DNA of 64,000 nt from CAVQYV01 sp963718295 [NCBI: uncultured Methylomirabilota bacterium] (GCA_963718295.1 CAVQYV010000006.1:62001-126000), one strand, 5' to 3'; counted from the stretch's first letter, positions 9,581 through 18,815 are shown. Program-made: numbers and translations. The notes: generated by a model from the sequence alone, not told the origin.

Positions 9581-9584
9581 GATC

Positions 9585-10718
9585 CTACCGGAAAAAGCCG
9601 CTGATCGTCTCGGCAACGAAGACAATCTGTTCGGTTGTCAGCTCCGGGTAGACGGGAAGGGAAAGGACTTCCTGGGCTGCCTTTTCGCTCTCCGGCAGAT
9701 CCCCTTCGCGATAACCCAAACGACTATAGACCTTCTGCTGATGAAGAGGCAGGGGGTAATAAATCATGGTAGCAACACCCCTCTCCTTAAGATAGGCTTG
9801 CAGGGCATCGCGCTGAGGAACACGGATGGTAAACTGATGATAGATATGCCGCCCCCGGGGATCGTCTTGGGGAGTGAGGATGGGGACCTGCTGCAGGTTC
9901 TGGCGATACAGCTCGGCCACCTTCTGCCTCCCTTCAATCCAGGCATCCAGATGCCTGAGCTTGACCCGCAGTATCGCTGCCTGGATCTCGTCGAGGCGAC
10001 TATTAAAGCCCAGGTCTTCATGATAGTACCGAGTCCGACTCCCGTGCTGCCTCAGGATCCGTATCTGCTCCGCCATGCCTCCATCGTTAGTGGTGATCAT
10101 TCCACCGTCCCCATAGCCGCCCAGGTTCTTGGTGGGAAAGAAGCTGAAGCAGCCCGCCTCCCCGAAAGAACCAGCCCGTCTTCCCCCTTGTTCCGTTCCG
10201 ATGGCCTGAGCACAATCCTCGATCATCTTCAGATCGAAAGCTGAGGCGACCTCCTTAAGATCGGTCATTTCCGCAGATCGCCCGTATAGATGAACCGGGA
10301 TGATGGCCTTGGGTCGACTTTTGCTGCCGGAGTATGGGCTCTTGACCCTTCCCTTCAGGAAGCCCTCCACCTGGTTGGGGCTCAGGTTGAAGGTCTCTTT
10401 GTCGATATCCAGGAAGATCGGAGTGGCCCCCACATAGGAGATGGCCTCCGCAGTGGCAATAAAGGTGAAAGGGGAGGTTATCACGCCATCCCCCTCGCCA
10501 ATTCCGCATGCTCGGAGCGACAGGTGCAGCGCATCGGTGCCTGAGGCCACTCCCACCGCATACGAGCATTGACAGTAAGAGGCCAATTCCGTTTCCAGGG
10601 CCTGAACTTGGGGACCCAGGATAAATTGGCCTGATTCTATTACCTCAGCCACTGCCCGGTCAACTTCCTCCTTGATCGTCCGATACTGGGCAACGAGGTC
10701 GAGCATCGGCAACTTCAT
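9585..10718 (-). CDS. wbpE: DegT/DnrJ/EryC1/StrS aminotransferase (WbpE-like)
   Basis: A complete 377-residue PLP enzyme. Visible motifs are SGTDALHLSLRACGIG, GDGVITSPFTF, the aspartate block MIEDCAQAIGTEQGG, and the PLP lysine in SFFPTKNLGGYGDGG. It is intact, unlike the paralogue at 2461-3653. In the WbpA-B-E-D-I route this enzyme converts UDP-3-keto-GlcNAcA to the 3-amino sugar with glutamate as donor. The order here (dehydrogenase, acetyltransferase, aminotransferase, epimerase) makes that the most economical assignment. The 93 bases upstream, before the acetyltransferase stop, hold no gene. Confidence 0.9.
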   Translation of the reverse strand: MKLPMLDLVAQYRTIKEEVDRAVAEVIESGQFILGPQVQALETELASYCQCSYAVGVASGTDALHLSLRACGIGEGDGVITSPFTFIATAEAISYVGATPIFLDIDKETFNLSPNQVEGFLKGRVKSPYSGSKSRPKAIIPVHLYGRSAEMTDLKEVASAFDLKMIEDCAQAIGTEQGGRRAGSFGEAGCFSFFPTKNLGGYGDGGMITTNDGGMAEQIRILRQHGSRTRYYHEDLGFNSRLDEIQAAILRVKLRHLDAWIEGRQKVAELYRQNLQQVPILTPQDDPRGRHIYHQFTIRVPQRDALQAYLKERGVATMIYYPLPLHQQKVYSRLGYREGDLPESEKAAQEVLSLPVYPELTTEQIVFVAETISGFFR

Positions 10719-10811
10719 TTTAGCCTCCTGCAGCTGAGTGGATGAAATAGCAGAAACGGGGGAGGCCTTTAACCTCTCCTGCTCATCACAGGTGAATCGG
10801 GTGATCCCTTC

Positions 10812-11633
10812 TTACCTATCACTTCCTTGGGAGCCCTTTTCGGAGGCGCCCAGCTGATCCTTCTGCTGTAGCCTCTGCCAGACCTCTGGGAGGCAATTTC
10901 GCAGAAGCTGTTCCGGCTTCGTTTTGCGGAACAATCGGGCGGGGGCTCCAACCCAGGTTTCATAGGCAGGGACTTCTTTGGTGACCACCGAGCCGGCCCC
11001 TACCACCGCTTCCTCTCCGATAACCACCCCGGGCAAGAGGACCACATTCGCCCCAATCCGCGCCCCCCGCTTGATAAGGGGCCCCTTCATGTGTTGAAAC
11101 CGCTCTTCGGTCCGCCCCAGATAGTTGTCATTGGACATGCAGACCATGGGTGCGATGAAACATCGCTCTTCGATGATCGTATAGGCCGTCACATAAGCCT
11201 CGGTCTCAATCTTGGTATACTCCCCCACCCGGCACCGATTCTCGATGGTCACCCCCCGTCCCACGATGACACCCTCTTCCAAGACCACATCTTCGCGGAT
11301 AGAGGCCAAATCTGCCACAAACACCCTGTCTGCCAGTTGGGCTCCCACATAGATGATGGAGTGAGCACCCACGAAGACCTCGTCCCCGATTTCCAGGCGA
11401 GGATACTCGGAGGAGAGCTTGAGAATGCTGGCAGGAGCGGATTTGGGGGATTTCCCCAGGACCGAATGATCATCGATGCGCACTCGGTCACCGATCCGAG
11501 TGTGGGGATGGATCACCACTCCGTTGCCAATCTGTCCACCTTTTCCAACAACAACGCCTTCCAGGATTGTTGCAAAATGTCCGATCTGAGTTCCTTCTCC
11601 AATCTGAGCAGAAGGATGTATGAATTGGATCAT
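10812..11633 (-). CDS. wbpD: Left-handed beta-helix acyltransferase (WbpD-like N-acetyltransferase)
   Basis: Hexapeptide repeats run through most of the 273 residues: IGEGTQIGHFATILEG and IGNGVVIHPHTRIGDR, later IGANVVLLPGVVIGEEAVVGAGSVVTKEVP. It closes with the usual WVGAPARLFRK. MCMSNDN-type and catalytic-His regions resemble sugar-nucleotide acetyltransferases. It is longer than typical WbpD (about 190 residues) because the helix begins with extra coils, including GAHSIIYVGAQLADRVF. It probably acetylates the 3-amino group of UDP-GlcNAc3NA using acetyl-CoA, in line with its neighbours. GAGGTCTC lies just before the ATG as a ribosome site. Confidence 0.87.
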   Translation of the reverse strand: MIQFIHPSAQIGEGTQIGHFATILEGVVVGKGGQIGNGVVIHPHTRIGDRVRIDDHSVLGKSPKSAPASILKLSSEYPRLEIGDEVFVGAHSIIYVGAQLADRVFVADLASIREDVVLEEGVIVGRGVTIENRCRVGEYTKIETEAYVTAYTIIEERCFIAPMVCMSNDNYLGRTEERFQHMKGPLIKRGARIGANVVLLPGVVIGEEAVVGAGSVVTKEVPAYETWVGAPARLFRKTKPEQLLRNCLPEVWQRLQQKDQLGASEKGSQGSDR

Positions 11634-11660
11634 GAGACCTCTACCTTCCCGGTTGGCCGA

Positions 11661-12665
11661 TCATATGGAGACGGGCCGACCTCTCTGCTTCAAAGATCGA
11701 TTTGCGGCGTCGATGACCTCCAGAACGGCTAACCCGTTCTCGCCATCGCTCAGGGGCCTTTTTCCTTGGTCGATGCAGTCCAAAAAGTGCTGACATTCGA
11801 TGTGCAAGGGTTCTCGCATCTCCACCCGGGGGATGTGGATATCCCCGAAGCGCAGGCTCAGGAACTCACCAAAGCTGCTGAATTCACGGCGATGCTCGAC
11901 GCCCTTATCGTAAATCCAAACCTTGTCTGAGGGCTCCATATCATCGAAAACTGCCATCTTCTTCGAACCGACCACCGTGAATTTTCTGATCTTGTGAGGA
12001 TCCAACCAACTCACGTGGCAGTGGGCCAGGGCACCATTTGAAAAGCGGAGGGTCAGGAAGACCACATCCTCAATTCCCTCCTGGAGGTAGTCCCCGCCCA
12101 CCGTGCTCACCTCGATCGGATGAGCGTCCAGCAAGTACAAGATCACGGATATGTCATGGGGGGCAAAACTCAATAGGGCATTCTCCTCCTGCCTCACCTG
12201 GCCTAAATTCACGCGGGTAGAGTAGATGTAATGAAGCTCGCCAAGCTCTCCTGCCCGGATCAAGTCCTTGAGCATCCTGATAGCCGGGTGATAAAGGAGG
12301 AGGTGGCCCACCATGAGGATCTTGGCCTTGGCCCGGGCCAGCGCTATCAGTTCCCGGGCCTCTTCCTTTTCCAGGGCCAAGGGTTTCTCGACGAAGACAT
12401 GTTTTCCCGCCTCCAGGGCGGCCTTTGCCATGAGATGATGTTGGGAAGCTGGGGTGGCGATGGCCACCGCATCCAAGTTATCATCTTGCAGCAGGTCTTC
12501 GTAGCAACAAGTGAGGGAGAGGTGAGGAAAGGTCGAGGCGGCCTTCTTCAGCCGTTCCTCGTCTCTATCGCAGGCTCTTCGCACCTCGCTTCCCTTGCAC
12601 GCTATGAAGGCGCGGAGGATGTTCGGCCCCCAATGTCCCAGGCCAACGGTACCTAAGCGTATCAT
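11661..12665 (-). CDS. wbpB: Gfo/Idh/MocA-family oxidoreductase (WbpB-like)
   Basis: The 334-residue protein opens with IRLGTVGLGHWGPNILRAF, an NAD(P)-binding Rossmann motif. It contains AIATPASQHHLMAKAALEAGKHVFVEKPLAL, with the EKP signature of Gfo/Idh/MocA enzymes. In the mannuronate route WbpB oxidises C3 of UDP-GlcNAcA. The three downstream genes supply the following steps, so this is the likely first enzyme of the cassette. A WbpA-type UDP-GlcNAc 6-dehydrogenase is not in the window. Its ATG overlaps the CobA-HemD stop by 4 bases, so the cassette is transcriptionally fused to tetrapyrrole genes. Confidence 0.9.
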   Translation of the reverse strand: MIRLGTVGLGHWGPNILRAFIACKGSEVRRACDRDEERLKKAASTFPHLSLTCCYEDLLQDDNLDAVAIATPASQHHLMAKAALEAGKHVFVEKPLALEKEEARELIALARAKAKILMVGHLLLYHPAIRMLKDLIRAGELGELHYIYSTRVNLGQVRQEENALLSFAPHDISVILYLLDAHPIEVSTVGGDYLQEGIEDVVFLTLRFSNGALAHCHVSWLDPHKIRKFTVVGSKKMAVFDDMEPSDKVWIYDKGVEHRREFSSFGEFLSLRFGDIHIPRVEMREPLHIECQHFLDCIDQGKRPLSDGENGLAVLEVIDAANRSLKQRGRPVSI

Positions 12666-14203
12666 GGTCTCTTCTCACCCCTTGCGAAATGGTCGGAGAT
12701 GGCCCTGGCCAAGCCGAGGATCGTGTATTCCCCTGGCTGGATGCTCACCTTCAGTCCGTATTGACGGGCAGTGGCCCCGGTGATCGGACCGATGCAAGCC
12801 ACTGCCACCTTCTTCTTTCCCAGGGATTCGGGGCCTGCTTTCCCCATTTCTTCCATGAGATTCATGAAGTGGTGTACTGTTGAGGAGCTGGTGAAGGTGA
12901 TTACATCGATCTTGTCCTCTTCCCATCTCTGCCTGAATTCATCGGCGTCTATCCTCGGCTTGACCGTCCGGTAGGCCTCCACAACCGTTACTTGTGCCCC
13001 TCTTTGCCGAAGTCCCTCCGGCAACAAATCCCTGGCCTTCTCTGCCCGCGGAAGCAGGACCCTCCTCCCGGAAAGGCCTTCTGCCTCCAGGGATTCCAGT
13101 AGGGCCTCCGCCTGGAAAGCCGCCGGGACGAGGTCGGGTTCCAGCCCGTGGGATTTCAATTCTGAAGCGGTGGCAGGTCCGATCGCACCCACACGGATCC
13201 CCTTGAGATCTCGGGCATCCTTTCCCAGCGTCCGAAGGCGTTGCCAAAAGAAATCCACCCCGTGAACGCTGGTAAATATGATCCAATCGTAGCCCTCAAT
13301 CTGGCCGATGGCCCGGTCCAGATCCTGGAAGTCGAGCGGGGGCTGGATTTGGATCAGTGGCAGGGGAATGGCCTCCGCCCCTTCTGCCTCCAGGAGTTGC
13401 ACTAGGCAGCTGGCCTGTTCTGCCGTTCGTGTCACCAGGATGCGTTTTCCGAAGAGGGGTTTGCTCTCAAACCAGTTCAGGGTGGATCGAAGACGGACTA
13501 CCTCTCCCACCACGATGATCACCGGCGGCCCGAAATGGGCATCCGCTGCTCGCTGGACGATATCTCTCAGATTCCCTACGATCGTCTCCTGCGTCGGCAA
13601 GGTTCCCCATCGGATGACAGCGACCGGGGTCTCAGGATCCCTCCCCTCCTGGATTAGCTTTTCCGCGATGGAGACCAGTTGGCCGCAGCCCATGAGAAAC
13701 ACCAGAGTTCCCAAACCGGTCGCGATCTGATTCCAGGCAATCCGTGAGTCTGCTCGGGCGGCATCCTCATGGCCGGTGATGAAACCCACGGTGGAAGTAT
13801 AGCTGCGATGAGTGAGGGGAATCCCTGCATAGGAGGGCACCGCGATGGCCGAGCTCACGCCGGGGACCACCTCGAAGGGAATGCCGGAGGCTGCCAAATC
13901 CTCGGCCTCCTCCCCCCCTCGGCCAAAGATGAAGGGATCTCCCCCTTTCAGCCTGACTACCCTCTTTCCCTTCCCGGCCCGATCTCGCAGCAGGGCGCAG
14001 ATCTCATCCTGCTCCAGGAAGTGCTCCGCCCCCTTCTTCCCCGCATAGATCAGCTCCGCCCCTGGGGGGGCGTATTGGAGTAGCCGCTCATTGACCAGAT
14101 GATCATATACCACCACCTCGGCTCGTTCGAGGCAACGCACTCCCTTCAAGGTCAAGAGCCCTGGATCTCCAGGGCCGGCCCCCACCAGCGAGACGAACCC
14201 CAT
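12662..14203 (-). CDS. cobA-hemD: Uroporphyrinogen-III C-methyltransferase / uroporphyrinogen-III synthase fusion
   Basis: The start is ATG at 14203 (MGFVSLVGAGPGDPGLLTLKG), with AGGAAG upstream, giving 513 residues. Residues 1-250 are the SUMT domain: GAGPGDPGLLT, VVRLKGGDPFIFGRGGEE, VVPGVSSAIAVPSYAGIPLTHR and the LMG strand. Residues 255-510 are HemD: RILVTRTAEQA, IIFTSVHGVDFF, AIGPATASELKSHGL and ITFTSSSTVHHFM. HemD closes hydroxymethylbilane to uroporphyrinogen III; the SUMT half then makes precorrin-2 for siroheme or cobalamin. This fusion is common in anaerobic deltaproteobacteria and clostridia. It sits 46 bases after hemC. Confidence 0.95.
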   Translation of the reverse strand: MGFVSLVGAGPGDPGLLTLKGVRCLERAEVVVYDHLVNERLLQYAPPGAELIYAGKKGAEHFLEQDEICALLRDRAGKGKRVVRLKGGDPFIFGRGGEEAEDLAASGIPFEVVPGVSSAIAVPSYAGIPLTHRSYTSTVGFITGHEDAARADSRIAWNQIATGLGTLVFLMGCGQLVSIAEKLIQEGRDPETPVAVIRWGTLPTQETIVGNLRDIVQRAADAHFGPPVIIVVGEVVRLRSTLNWFESKPLFGKRILVTRTAEQASCLVQLLEAEGAEAIPLPLIQIQPPLDFQDLDRAIGQIEGYDWIIFTSVHGVDFFWQRLRTLGKDARDLKGIRVGAIGPATASELKSHGLEPDLVPAAFQAEALLESLEAEGLSGRRVLLPRAEKARDLLPEGLRQRGAQVTVVEAYRTVKPRIDADEFRQRWEEDKIDVITFTSSSTVHHFMNLMEEMGKAGPESLGKKKVAVACIGPITGATARQYGLKVSIQPGEYTILGLARAISDHFARGEKRP

Positions 14204-14249
14204 GTCTTCCTGGTGTTCAGCCCTCCCTTTTCCCTCTTTTTCCTTCAAA

Positions 14250-15170
14250 TTACTTCCCTTCCAGGATCTCTTTTGCCTGAGGCCAAAGTTGCTCCGCCAA
14301 GTCCTCGCCCAGCCTCTCACCCTCCCTGAGGGTCCCGGTCAGCTCTCCCCGGATCACCCTGGTTCCCTCGGGATTACAAATTACCCCGTATAAGTGCAGC
14401 TTGTCCACCTCGACCCGGCCGAAGGCCCCAATGGGGATCTGACACCCTCCTCCCAATCCACTCAGCAGAGCCCTTTCAGCCCCCACTGAACACGCGCTCT
14501 CTTCATGGCAGAGGACTGAAACCGCCCCCTTCAGCTCTTCATCTGCCTCTCTCATCTCGATGCCGAGGGAACCCTGTCCGGCGGCAGGAAGGCAGATTTC
14601 CAGAGGGAGGTACTGGGTGATCAAATCCTGCATCCCCAGCCGATGGAGCCCTGCGGATGCCAGGATGATACCATCCAACCCCTCTGAGGTCAATTTGCGA
14701 ATTCGGGTGCCGAGGTTGCCCCGCAGAGGATGGATTTGAAGATCGGGCCGAAAGTTACGAATCTGAGCCTGTCTCCTCACGCTGCTCGTTCCAATGCAGG
14801 CCCCGTGCGGAAGCTCCTCTAAGTTCCATCCGTCTTTAGAAATGAGGCAGTCTCGGGGATCCTCGCGCCGGGTAATGGCGGCGAGACAAAGGCCCGGAGG
14901 CAAATCGGTGGGCAAATCCTTCATGCTGTGAACTGCCAGATCAATCGCTCCTGCCAGGAGGGCCTCTTCGATCTCCTTGACGAAGACGCCTTTCCCCCCG
15001 ATCTGGGAAAAGGAAGCGTCCAGAAAGAGATCCCCCTTGGTCCTGACGCGGACCAGGGAGATATTCCAATCAGGATAAGATCTCCCCAGCTCTGCTGCTA
15101 CCTGTTCTGCCTGTCGCAGGGCAAGGGGACTGCCTCGAGTGCCAATCCGGATTCGGATCTTAGGGGTCAT
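14250..15170 (-). CDS. hemC: Hydroxymethylbilane synthase (porphobilinogen deaminase)
   Basis: The start is ATG at 15170 (MTPKIRIRIGTRGSPLALRQAE), giving 306 residues, the normal size. Motifs include KDLPTDLPPGL, SVRRQAQI and LRGNLGTRIRKL. The dipyrromethane-cofactor cysteine is in GLGGGCQIPIGAF near residue 240. The enzyme joins four porphobilinogens into hydroxymethylbilane, the substrate of the HemD half of the next gene. The 247 bases between this gene and the cysG-like gene upstream contain no supportable reading frame. In related genomes hemA often lies there; it is absent here. Confidence 0.96.
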   Translation of the reverse strand: MTPKIRIRIGTRGSPLALRQAEQVAAELGRSYPDWNISLVRVRTKGDLFLDASFSQIGGKGVFVKEIEEALLAGAIDLAVHSMKDLPTDLPPGLCLAAITRREDPRDCLISKDGWNLEELPHGACIGTSSVRRQAQIRNFRPDLQIHPLRGNLGTRIRKLTSEGLDGIILASAGLHRLGMQDLITQYLPLEICLPAAGQGSLGIEMREADEELKGAVSVLCHEESACSVGAERALLSGLGGGCQIPIGAFGRVEVDKLHLYGVICNPEGTRVIRGELTGTLREGERLGEDLAEQLWPQAKEILEGK

Positions 15171-15417
15171 GGGCCCTTCCTTGCCCTCCCTGCCCTTCGA
15201 TCCTCCGGGATATGGAAGAGGGGGTTGGCCGGAAGAAGCCTTCCCGAATAGAGCATGGGATGAATCGTCTGGCCGATTCCGGGGAGCGAGGGAAAGATTC
15301 GAAGTTCCATGAGGAAGGGATCCGCCTGGGAAAGGAGGGAAAAGGGTGGCCCACAACCAAAAGGGCAGTCCCAAAGCAATCTCATTTGGGCTGGGGAAGG
15401 AAGGACGGAGGTATCTG

Positions 15418-16050
15418 TCAAGCCATCAGATAGGCCCACACTCGATCGGGGAGGTCCGCCGGATCCGTTTCGCTCACCAGAGCCACCAGCTCTGGATTTC
15501 CAGCCCTTTCCAGCGCAGAACGCCTCTTCTTGGGGTTCTTTATCTCCTCCAGCATTCGTGGCCGGAGCTGGGTCAAGACCTCCAATAGGACCTCATATTC
15601 CCAACCGTAAAGATCTTCCAAATCCCTTCGGATCCTCTTCGCCAGAGCCGGGCTCCTGCCTCCGGTGGAGACGCAGATCAAAAGGTCACCTCGGCGAAAG
15701 TAGGATGGGACCAGAAAATCACAGGCCTCCTCCCAATCCGTGATATTGGCCAGGATTCCTTTCCCCTGAGCCTCTTTCCAGATTCTTTTCTGCAATCGGG
15801 GATCATTGGTCGCGACCACGCACAAAAAGGACCCGTCCAGGTCTCCCTTTCGATACTTCCGAGGGAGGTAACGAATCATCTCTTTCTCGGCCATCTCCCT
15901 GAGCCCAGGAGTCAGGGTGGGGCTTACCAAGGTAACCTCTGCCCCCGCCTCCAGGAGGGAGGCGACTTTCCTCTCCGCTACTGTGCCTCCCCCGACGACC
16001 ACACACCGCCGGGAGCGGATATTCATCATCATAGGGTAATAGACGGACAT
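15418..16050 (-). CDS. Precorrin-2 dehydrogenase / sirohydrochlorin ferrochelatase (CysG N-domain, Met8p-like)
   Basis: The 210-residue protein begins SVYYPMMMNIRSRRCVVVGGGTVAERKVASLLEAG, a classic NAD-binding start of the CysG N-terminal domain. It continues with VTLVSPTLTPGL, VVATNDPRLQKRI and FLVPSYFRRGDLLICVSTGGRSPALAKRIR, the family's dimerisation and catalytic region. It oxidises precorrin-2 to sirohydrochlorin and may insert iron. Combined with CobA-HemD and HemC this gives a near-complete siroheme branch within 4 kb. It starts 11 bases after the dCMP deaminase stop. Confidence 0.93.
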   Translation of the reverse strand: MSVYYPMMMNIRSRRCVVVGGGTVAERKVASLLEAGAEVTLVSPTLTPGLREMAEKEMIRYLPRKYRKGDLDGSFLCVVATNDPRLQKRIWKEAQGKGILANITDWEEACDFLVPSYFRRGDLLICVSTGGRSPALAKRIRRDLEDLYGWEYEVLLEVLTQLRPRMLEEIKNPKKRRSALERAGNPELVALVSETDPADLPDRVWAYLMA

Positions 16051-16061
16051 CGCTTCCTCGC

Positions 16062-16574
16062 CTACCTCTGTCGCTTCTTTTGGGGCTGGTCCGAAGGTTG
16101 TACCCTGATCAGGTCAATCCCTGATTCTTTGATCATCTGGGCGGCCAGCTCATCGGGGTAATCGCCGGAATAAATGATCTGTCGAATGCCTGTATTAATC
16201 GCCATTTTGGCACAGAGCGCGCAGGGCTGGTGCGTACAATAGAGGGCTGCCCCCTTGATGCTGACTCCGTAGAGCGCTGCCTGCAATATGGCATTCTGTT
16301 CCGCGTGTATTCCACGGCAGATCTCGTGCCTCTCCCCCGGGGGGATCGAAAGCTCCTCCCTCAGGCAGCCCACGTCGAGGCAGTGGGCCAGGCCGGAAGG
16401 AGCTCCGTTATAGCCGGTAGCCAGGATGCGCTTGTCCTTTACGATCAGGGCACCCACGCTTCTTCTCAAACAGGTTGATCGCTCCGCTACCAGTCGCGTG
16501 ATCTGGAGGAAGTAGTCCTGCCAGCTCGGGCGGAGGGAACTTGACCGTCTCGCCTTGGCCTCTTTGAGTCTCAC
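16062..16574 (-). CDS. dCMP deaminase (cytidine/deoxycytidylate deaminase family)
   Basis: This 170-residue zinc deaminase shows HAEQNA (His ligand and catalytic Glu) and PCALC (two Cys ligands). [22 protein letters not shown] is the ComE/dCMP-deaminase N-terminal block. It deaminates dCMP to dUMP for thymidylate synthesis. The ATG overlaps the rpiB stop by 4 bases (ATGA), so it is coupled to rpiB. The first 15 residues are basic and poorly conserved; MRLKEAK is kept as start because of this overlap. Confidence 0.93.
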   Translation of the reverse strand: MRLKEAKARRSSSLRPSWQDYFLQITRLVAERSTCLRRSVGALIVKDKRILATGYNGAPSGLAHCLDVGCLREELSIPPGERHEICRGIHAEQNAILQAALYGVSIKGAALYCTHQPCALCAKMAINTGIRQIIYSGDYPDELAAQMIKESGIDLIRVQPSDQPQKKRQR

Positions 16575-17062
16575 GGCCCACCATCAAGGCTTTGCTGGGA
16601 TTCAACCATCGGCCTCTTTCGAAATTCCTCTTCCCACTCTCTCATCCTTTCCAGTCGCTCCGAATGACGGCCCCCCTGGAAATGCGTATCCAACCAAACC
16701 TTCACCATCTCCAGGGCCAAGTCCGTGCCCGTCACCCGACCTCCCAGCACCAAGATGTTCGCATCGTTATGTTCCCGGCTCAGCCGTGCCGTGTAGAGTT
16801 CATGGCAGAGGGCAGCCCGGATTCCGGGACGCTTGTTCGCCACCATGCACATGCCGATCCCGGTGCCGCAGATCAGAATGCCTCGATCTGCCTCTTGCTC
16901 TGCGACTGCTGAGGCGACTGCCGCCCCAAAGTCGGGATAGTCTACCGACGTATCATCCCAGGTCCCGAAATCTCGAACCTGGTGGCCCAAATCCTGGAGA
17001 AGACCCTTAATGGCCTCTTTCAACTTCCAGCCCCCGTGATCCGCTCCCAACGCGATTCTCAA
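16571..17062 (-). CDS. rpiB: Ribose 5-phosphate isomerase B
   Basis: The 163-residue protein begins [19 protein letters not shown]. It contains the RpiB active site [17 protein letters not shown] (Cys general base) and [27 protein letters not shown]. It interconverts ribose 5-phosphate and ribulose 5-phosphate. The family averages about 145-150 residues; the extra length is a charged C-terminal tail ([13 protein letters not shown]). The start overlaps the phosphatase stop by 4 bases and the stop overlaps the dCMP deaminase start by 4, giving a tightly coupled trio. Confidence 0.96.
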   Translation of the reverse strand: MRIALGADHGGWKLKEAIKGLLQDLGHQVRDFGTWDDTSVDYPDFGAAVASAVAEQEADRGILICGTGIGMCMVANKRPGIRAALCHELYTARLSREHNDANILVLGGRVTGTDLALEMVKVWLDTHFQGGRHSERLERMREWEEEFRKRPMVESQQSLDGGP

Positions 17063-17538
17063 ATCTGCACTCCTTTCCCCGAAGGGGGATGGCTGCGGAT
17101 TCTCCCTAAGAGGCCCGCCATGGTCTCATCTATGTGGCCCAGACAATCCTGGTAGTCTCGGTCATCTCCCCCAAAGGGATCCGCGATTTCGTCTCCTCTC
17201 CCGGGGGCGAATTCGCCCAGAAGAAAGACCTTGCTTTCCGGATCAGAAATCAGGGACCTGATCCAGTCCAACTGGAGAACCTCCATGACCAAGATGAGGT
17301 CTGCCTCATCGATCATGGAACGGTCCAATTGCCGACCCCGATGTCCCATGATATCGATCCCTCTGCGAGCCAGGATCCTCCTGCAAGCCAACGGCACCTC
17401 TTCTCCCGCCAGGGCGTAAATCCCCGCCGATGAGACCTCAATCCCTTTCAGGCCCTCCCTCTGGAGGAGATCCCTCAGGAGTGCCTCTGCCATGGGGCTG
17501 CGACAGATATTTCCCGTGCAGACGAAGAGAACCTTCAT
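17059..17538 (-). CDS. Low-molecular-weight protein tyrosine/arginine phosphatase
   Basis: The start ATG at 17538 gives [21 protein letters not shown], 159 residues. The P-loop C-x5-R-S is Cys7 to Arg13-Ser14, and the general-acid Asp lies in IADPFGGD near the C-terminus. In the related arginine phosphatase YwlE, Thr at position 11 sets specificity, while tyrosine phosphatases have Ile. Here the residue is Ile, arguing for phosphotyrosine. The gene order phosphatase-rpiB is shared with many bacteria. It starts 31 bases after the transglycosylase stop; no clear ribosome site is seen. Confidence 0.9.
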   Translation of the reverse strand: MKVLFVCTGNICRSPMAEALLRDLLQREGLKGIEVSSAGIYALAGEEVPLACRRILARRGIDIMGHRGRQLDRSMIDEADLILVMEVLQLDWIRSLISDPESKVFLLGEFAPGRGDEIADPFGGDDRDYQDCLGHIDETMAGLLGRIRSHPPSGKGVQI

Positions 17539-17569
17539 GGCTGAAGCGATGCCAGGAGGGAACAACGGC

Positions 17570-18340
17570 TCACCAATCGATGCCTGAACGGCGAGAGACG
17601 GGAATATTCGTGTAAACCACAAACGTCTCTCCTTCGAAGGTACGGTATTGCTTGTAGATCTGATTCCGCCGGGCCGAGCTTGAAGACTGAAGGGAGCTTC
17701 TCTCTTTTGGGCCACTGCCGCTTTTTTGGGAAACCCTCATAATGTGAGATTCAAGGGAGGGATCATAGAGGGAAAGCACCTTCTGCACATAGGATCTCGT
17801 CTCCGGATAAGGCGGAACCGACCGATAACGGAGAACGGCGTTCTCCCCTGCATTATAGGCGGCCAAGGTGAGGACCAGATCTCCCTGAAAGAGGCCCATC
17901 AGGTACCGCAGGTACTTCACCCCTCCCCGGATATTGTCGCAGGGATCGAAGGGATTGCTCACCTTCAGTTCTTGGGCCGTGCCCGGCATCAGCTGCATGA
18001 GGCCTTGCGCCCCCTTGACCGATATCGCCAATGGATTGAAGTCTGACTCCACCTTGATGATGGAACGGACCAGGTTCGGGTCGACCTGACACTGCTGCGA
18101 GATGGCCTGGATCTCTTTGTCATATCTGCTGATAGACCGGGAGAGCAAGGGAGAGAAGGTCCTCCGTTCCACCAAGCGGTATCGGGGATCCGCGGGGGCA
18201 TTGGTGAAATGGAGGACTCCACTTTCGTCGACATAAGCATAAAGGCTCGCGATTACGTCCCGGGGAGACAAGGAGATCGCACCGACCAGAACAATGATGA
18301 CAAATATGCCTCGGGATATTGAGACCTTTTCCCATATCAT
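17570..18340 (-). CDS. Lytic transglycosylase with SLT domain and DUF4124-like N-terminus
   Basis: ATG at 18340 is chosen because GGAG sits 7 bases upstream and a promoter ends just before it; a longer start at 18421 would lie across that promoter. The 256-residue product has a signal-anchor (GIFVIIVLVGAISLS), then a DUF4124-like stretch (LYAYVDESGVLHFTNAP). The SLT domain from about residue 90 shows IIKVESDFNPLAISVKGAQGLMQLMPGTA, with the catalytic Glu in VESDF, and LTLAAYNAGENAV. Such enzymes cleave peptidoglycan to 1,6-anhydromuropeptides in the periplasm. It heads the run of minus-strand genes down to hemC. Confidence 0.92.
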   Translation of the reverse strand: MIWEKVSISRGIFVIIVLVGAISLSPRDVIASLYAYVDESGVLHFTNAPADPRYRLVERRTFSPLLSRSISRYDKEIQAISQQCQVDPNLVRSIIKVESDFNPLAISVKGAQGLMQLMPGTAQELKVSNPFDPCDNIRGGVKYLRYLMGLFQGDLVLTLAAYNAGENAVLRYRSVPPYPETRSYVQKVLSLYDPSLESHIMRVSQKSGSGPKERSSLQSSSSARRNQIYKQYRTFEGETFVVYTNIPVSRRSGIDW

Positions 18341-18365
18341 GGATAGACTCCAACTTTGGCGGCCA

Positions 18366-18394
18366 TCTTTATTCTTTTTGACCGGGTTTGTCAA
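18366..18394 (-). promoter_or_regulatory. Sigma-70-type promoter for the transglycosylase operon
   Basis: On the minus strand TTGACA (18389-18394) is followed by a 17-base spacer and TAAAGA (18366-18371). Transcription would begin near 18359, about 20 bases before the chosen ATG. The -35 box is perfect and the -10 box is weak. Confidence 0.5.
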
Positions 18395-18421
18395 GCGCCA
18401 TATGAATTTGCGGTTACCCAT

Positions 18422-18815
18422 GTTGACTACCTTTCTCTTTAGAATTTGGACTGTCTTGGGGCAAGACCCCGAGGGTCAGGCGGAGACTTTGCGGACAGGA
18501 CCGAAGCCCCGGGTTGCCAGTCACAAACCTCCATCGCGCTAAGCCAGGGTCAATCGGGATTCTCCCTGATCCCGGATTGCAAATAATGTGCCGCGAGGTG
18601 AGACTTGTCACCGATAGAACAAGCCCCCCCGGGGGGGGTCAGAGGTAACGATCCATCCCTATCATGCCGTCGGCCCCGCCTTCACGGAGCACCTCTGGCG
18701 AGATACACTCCCATCATCTCGATGCGTCCAGCTCATCGTTGGCCTTCGATCCTCAGTGATAGACTCCGAAGGCAAAGGCCAACGGCCCTGAGGTATCGGG
18801 CAACAACGAATTCGC
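18422..18815. other. Divergent intergenic region without a gene
   Basis: This stretch separates the minus-strand transglycosylase operon from the plus-strand mazG operon. No reading frame with a ribosome site or family resemblance was seen on either strand. It contains a C7G8 tract at 18624-18638 that is self-complementary but lacks a loop or T-run, so it is not a terminator. The outward promoters lie at its two ends. Confidence 0.6.

Noticed and set aside
15171-15417. A degraded hemA or cytochrome-assembly gene between hemC and the cysG-like gene
   Set aside because: No family motif of either could be read in any frame.
18624-18638. C7G8 tract as a terminator
   Set aside because: The arms have no loop and no T-run follows; there is no gene end nearby.
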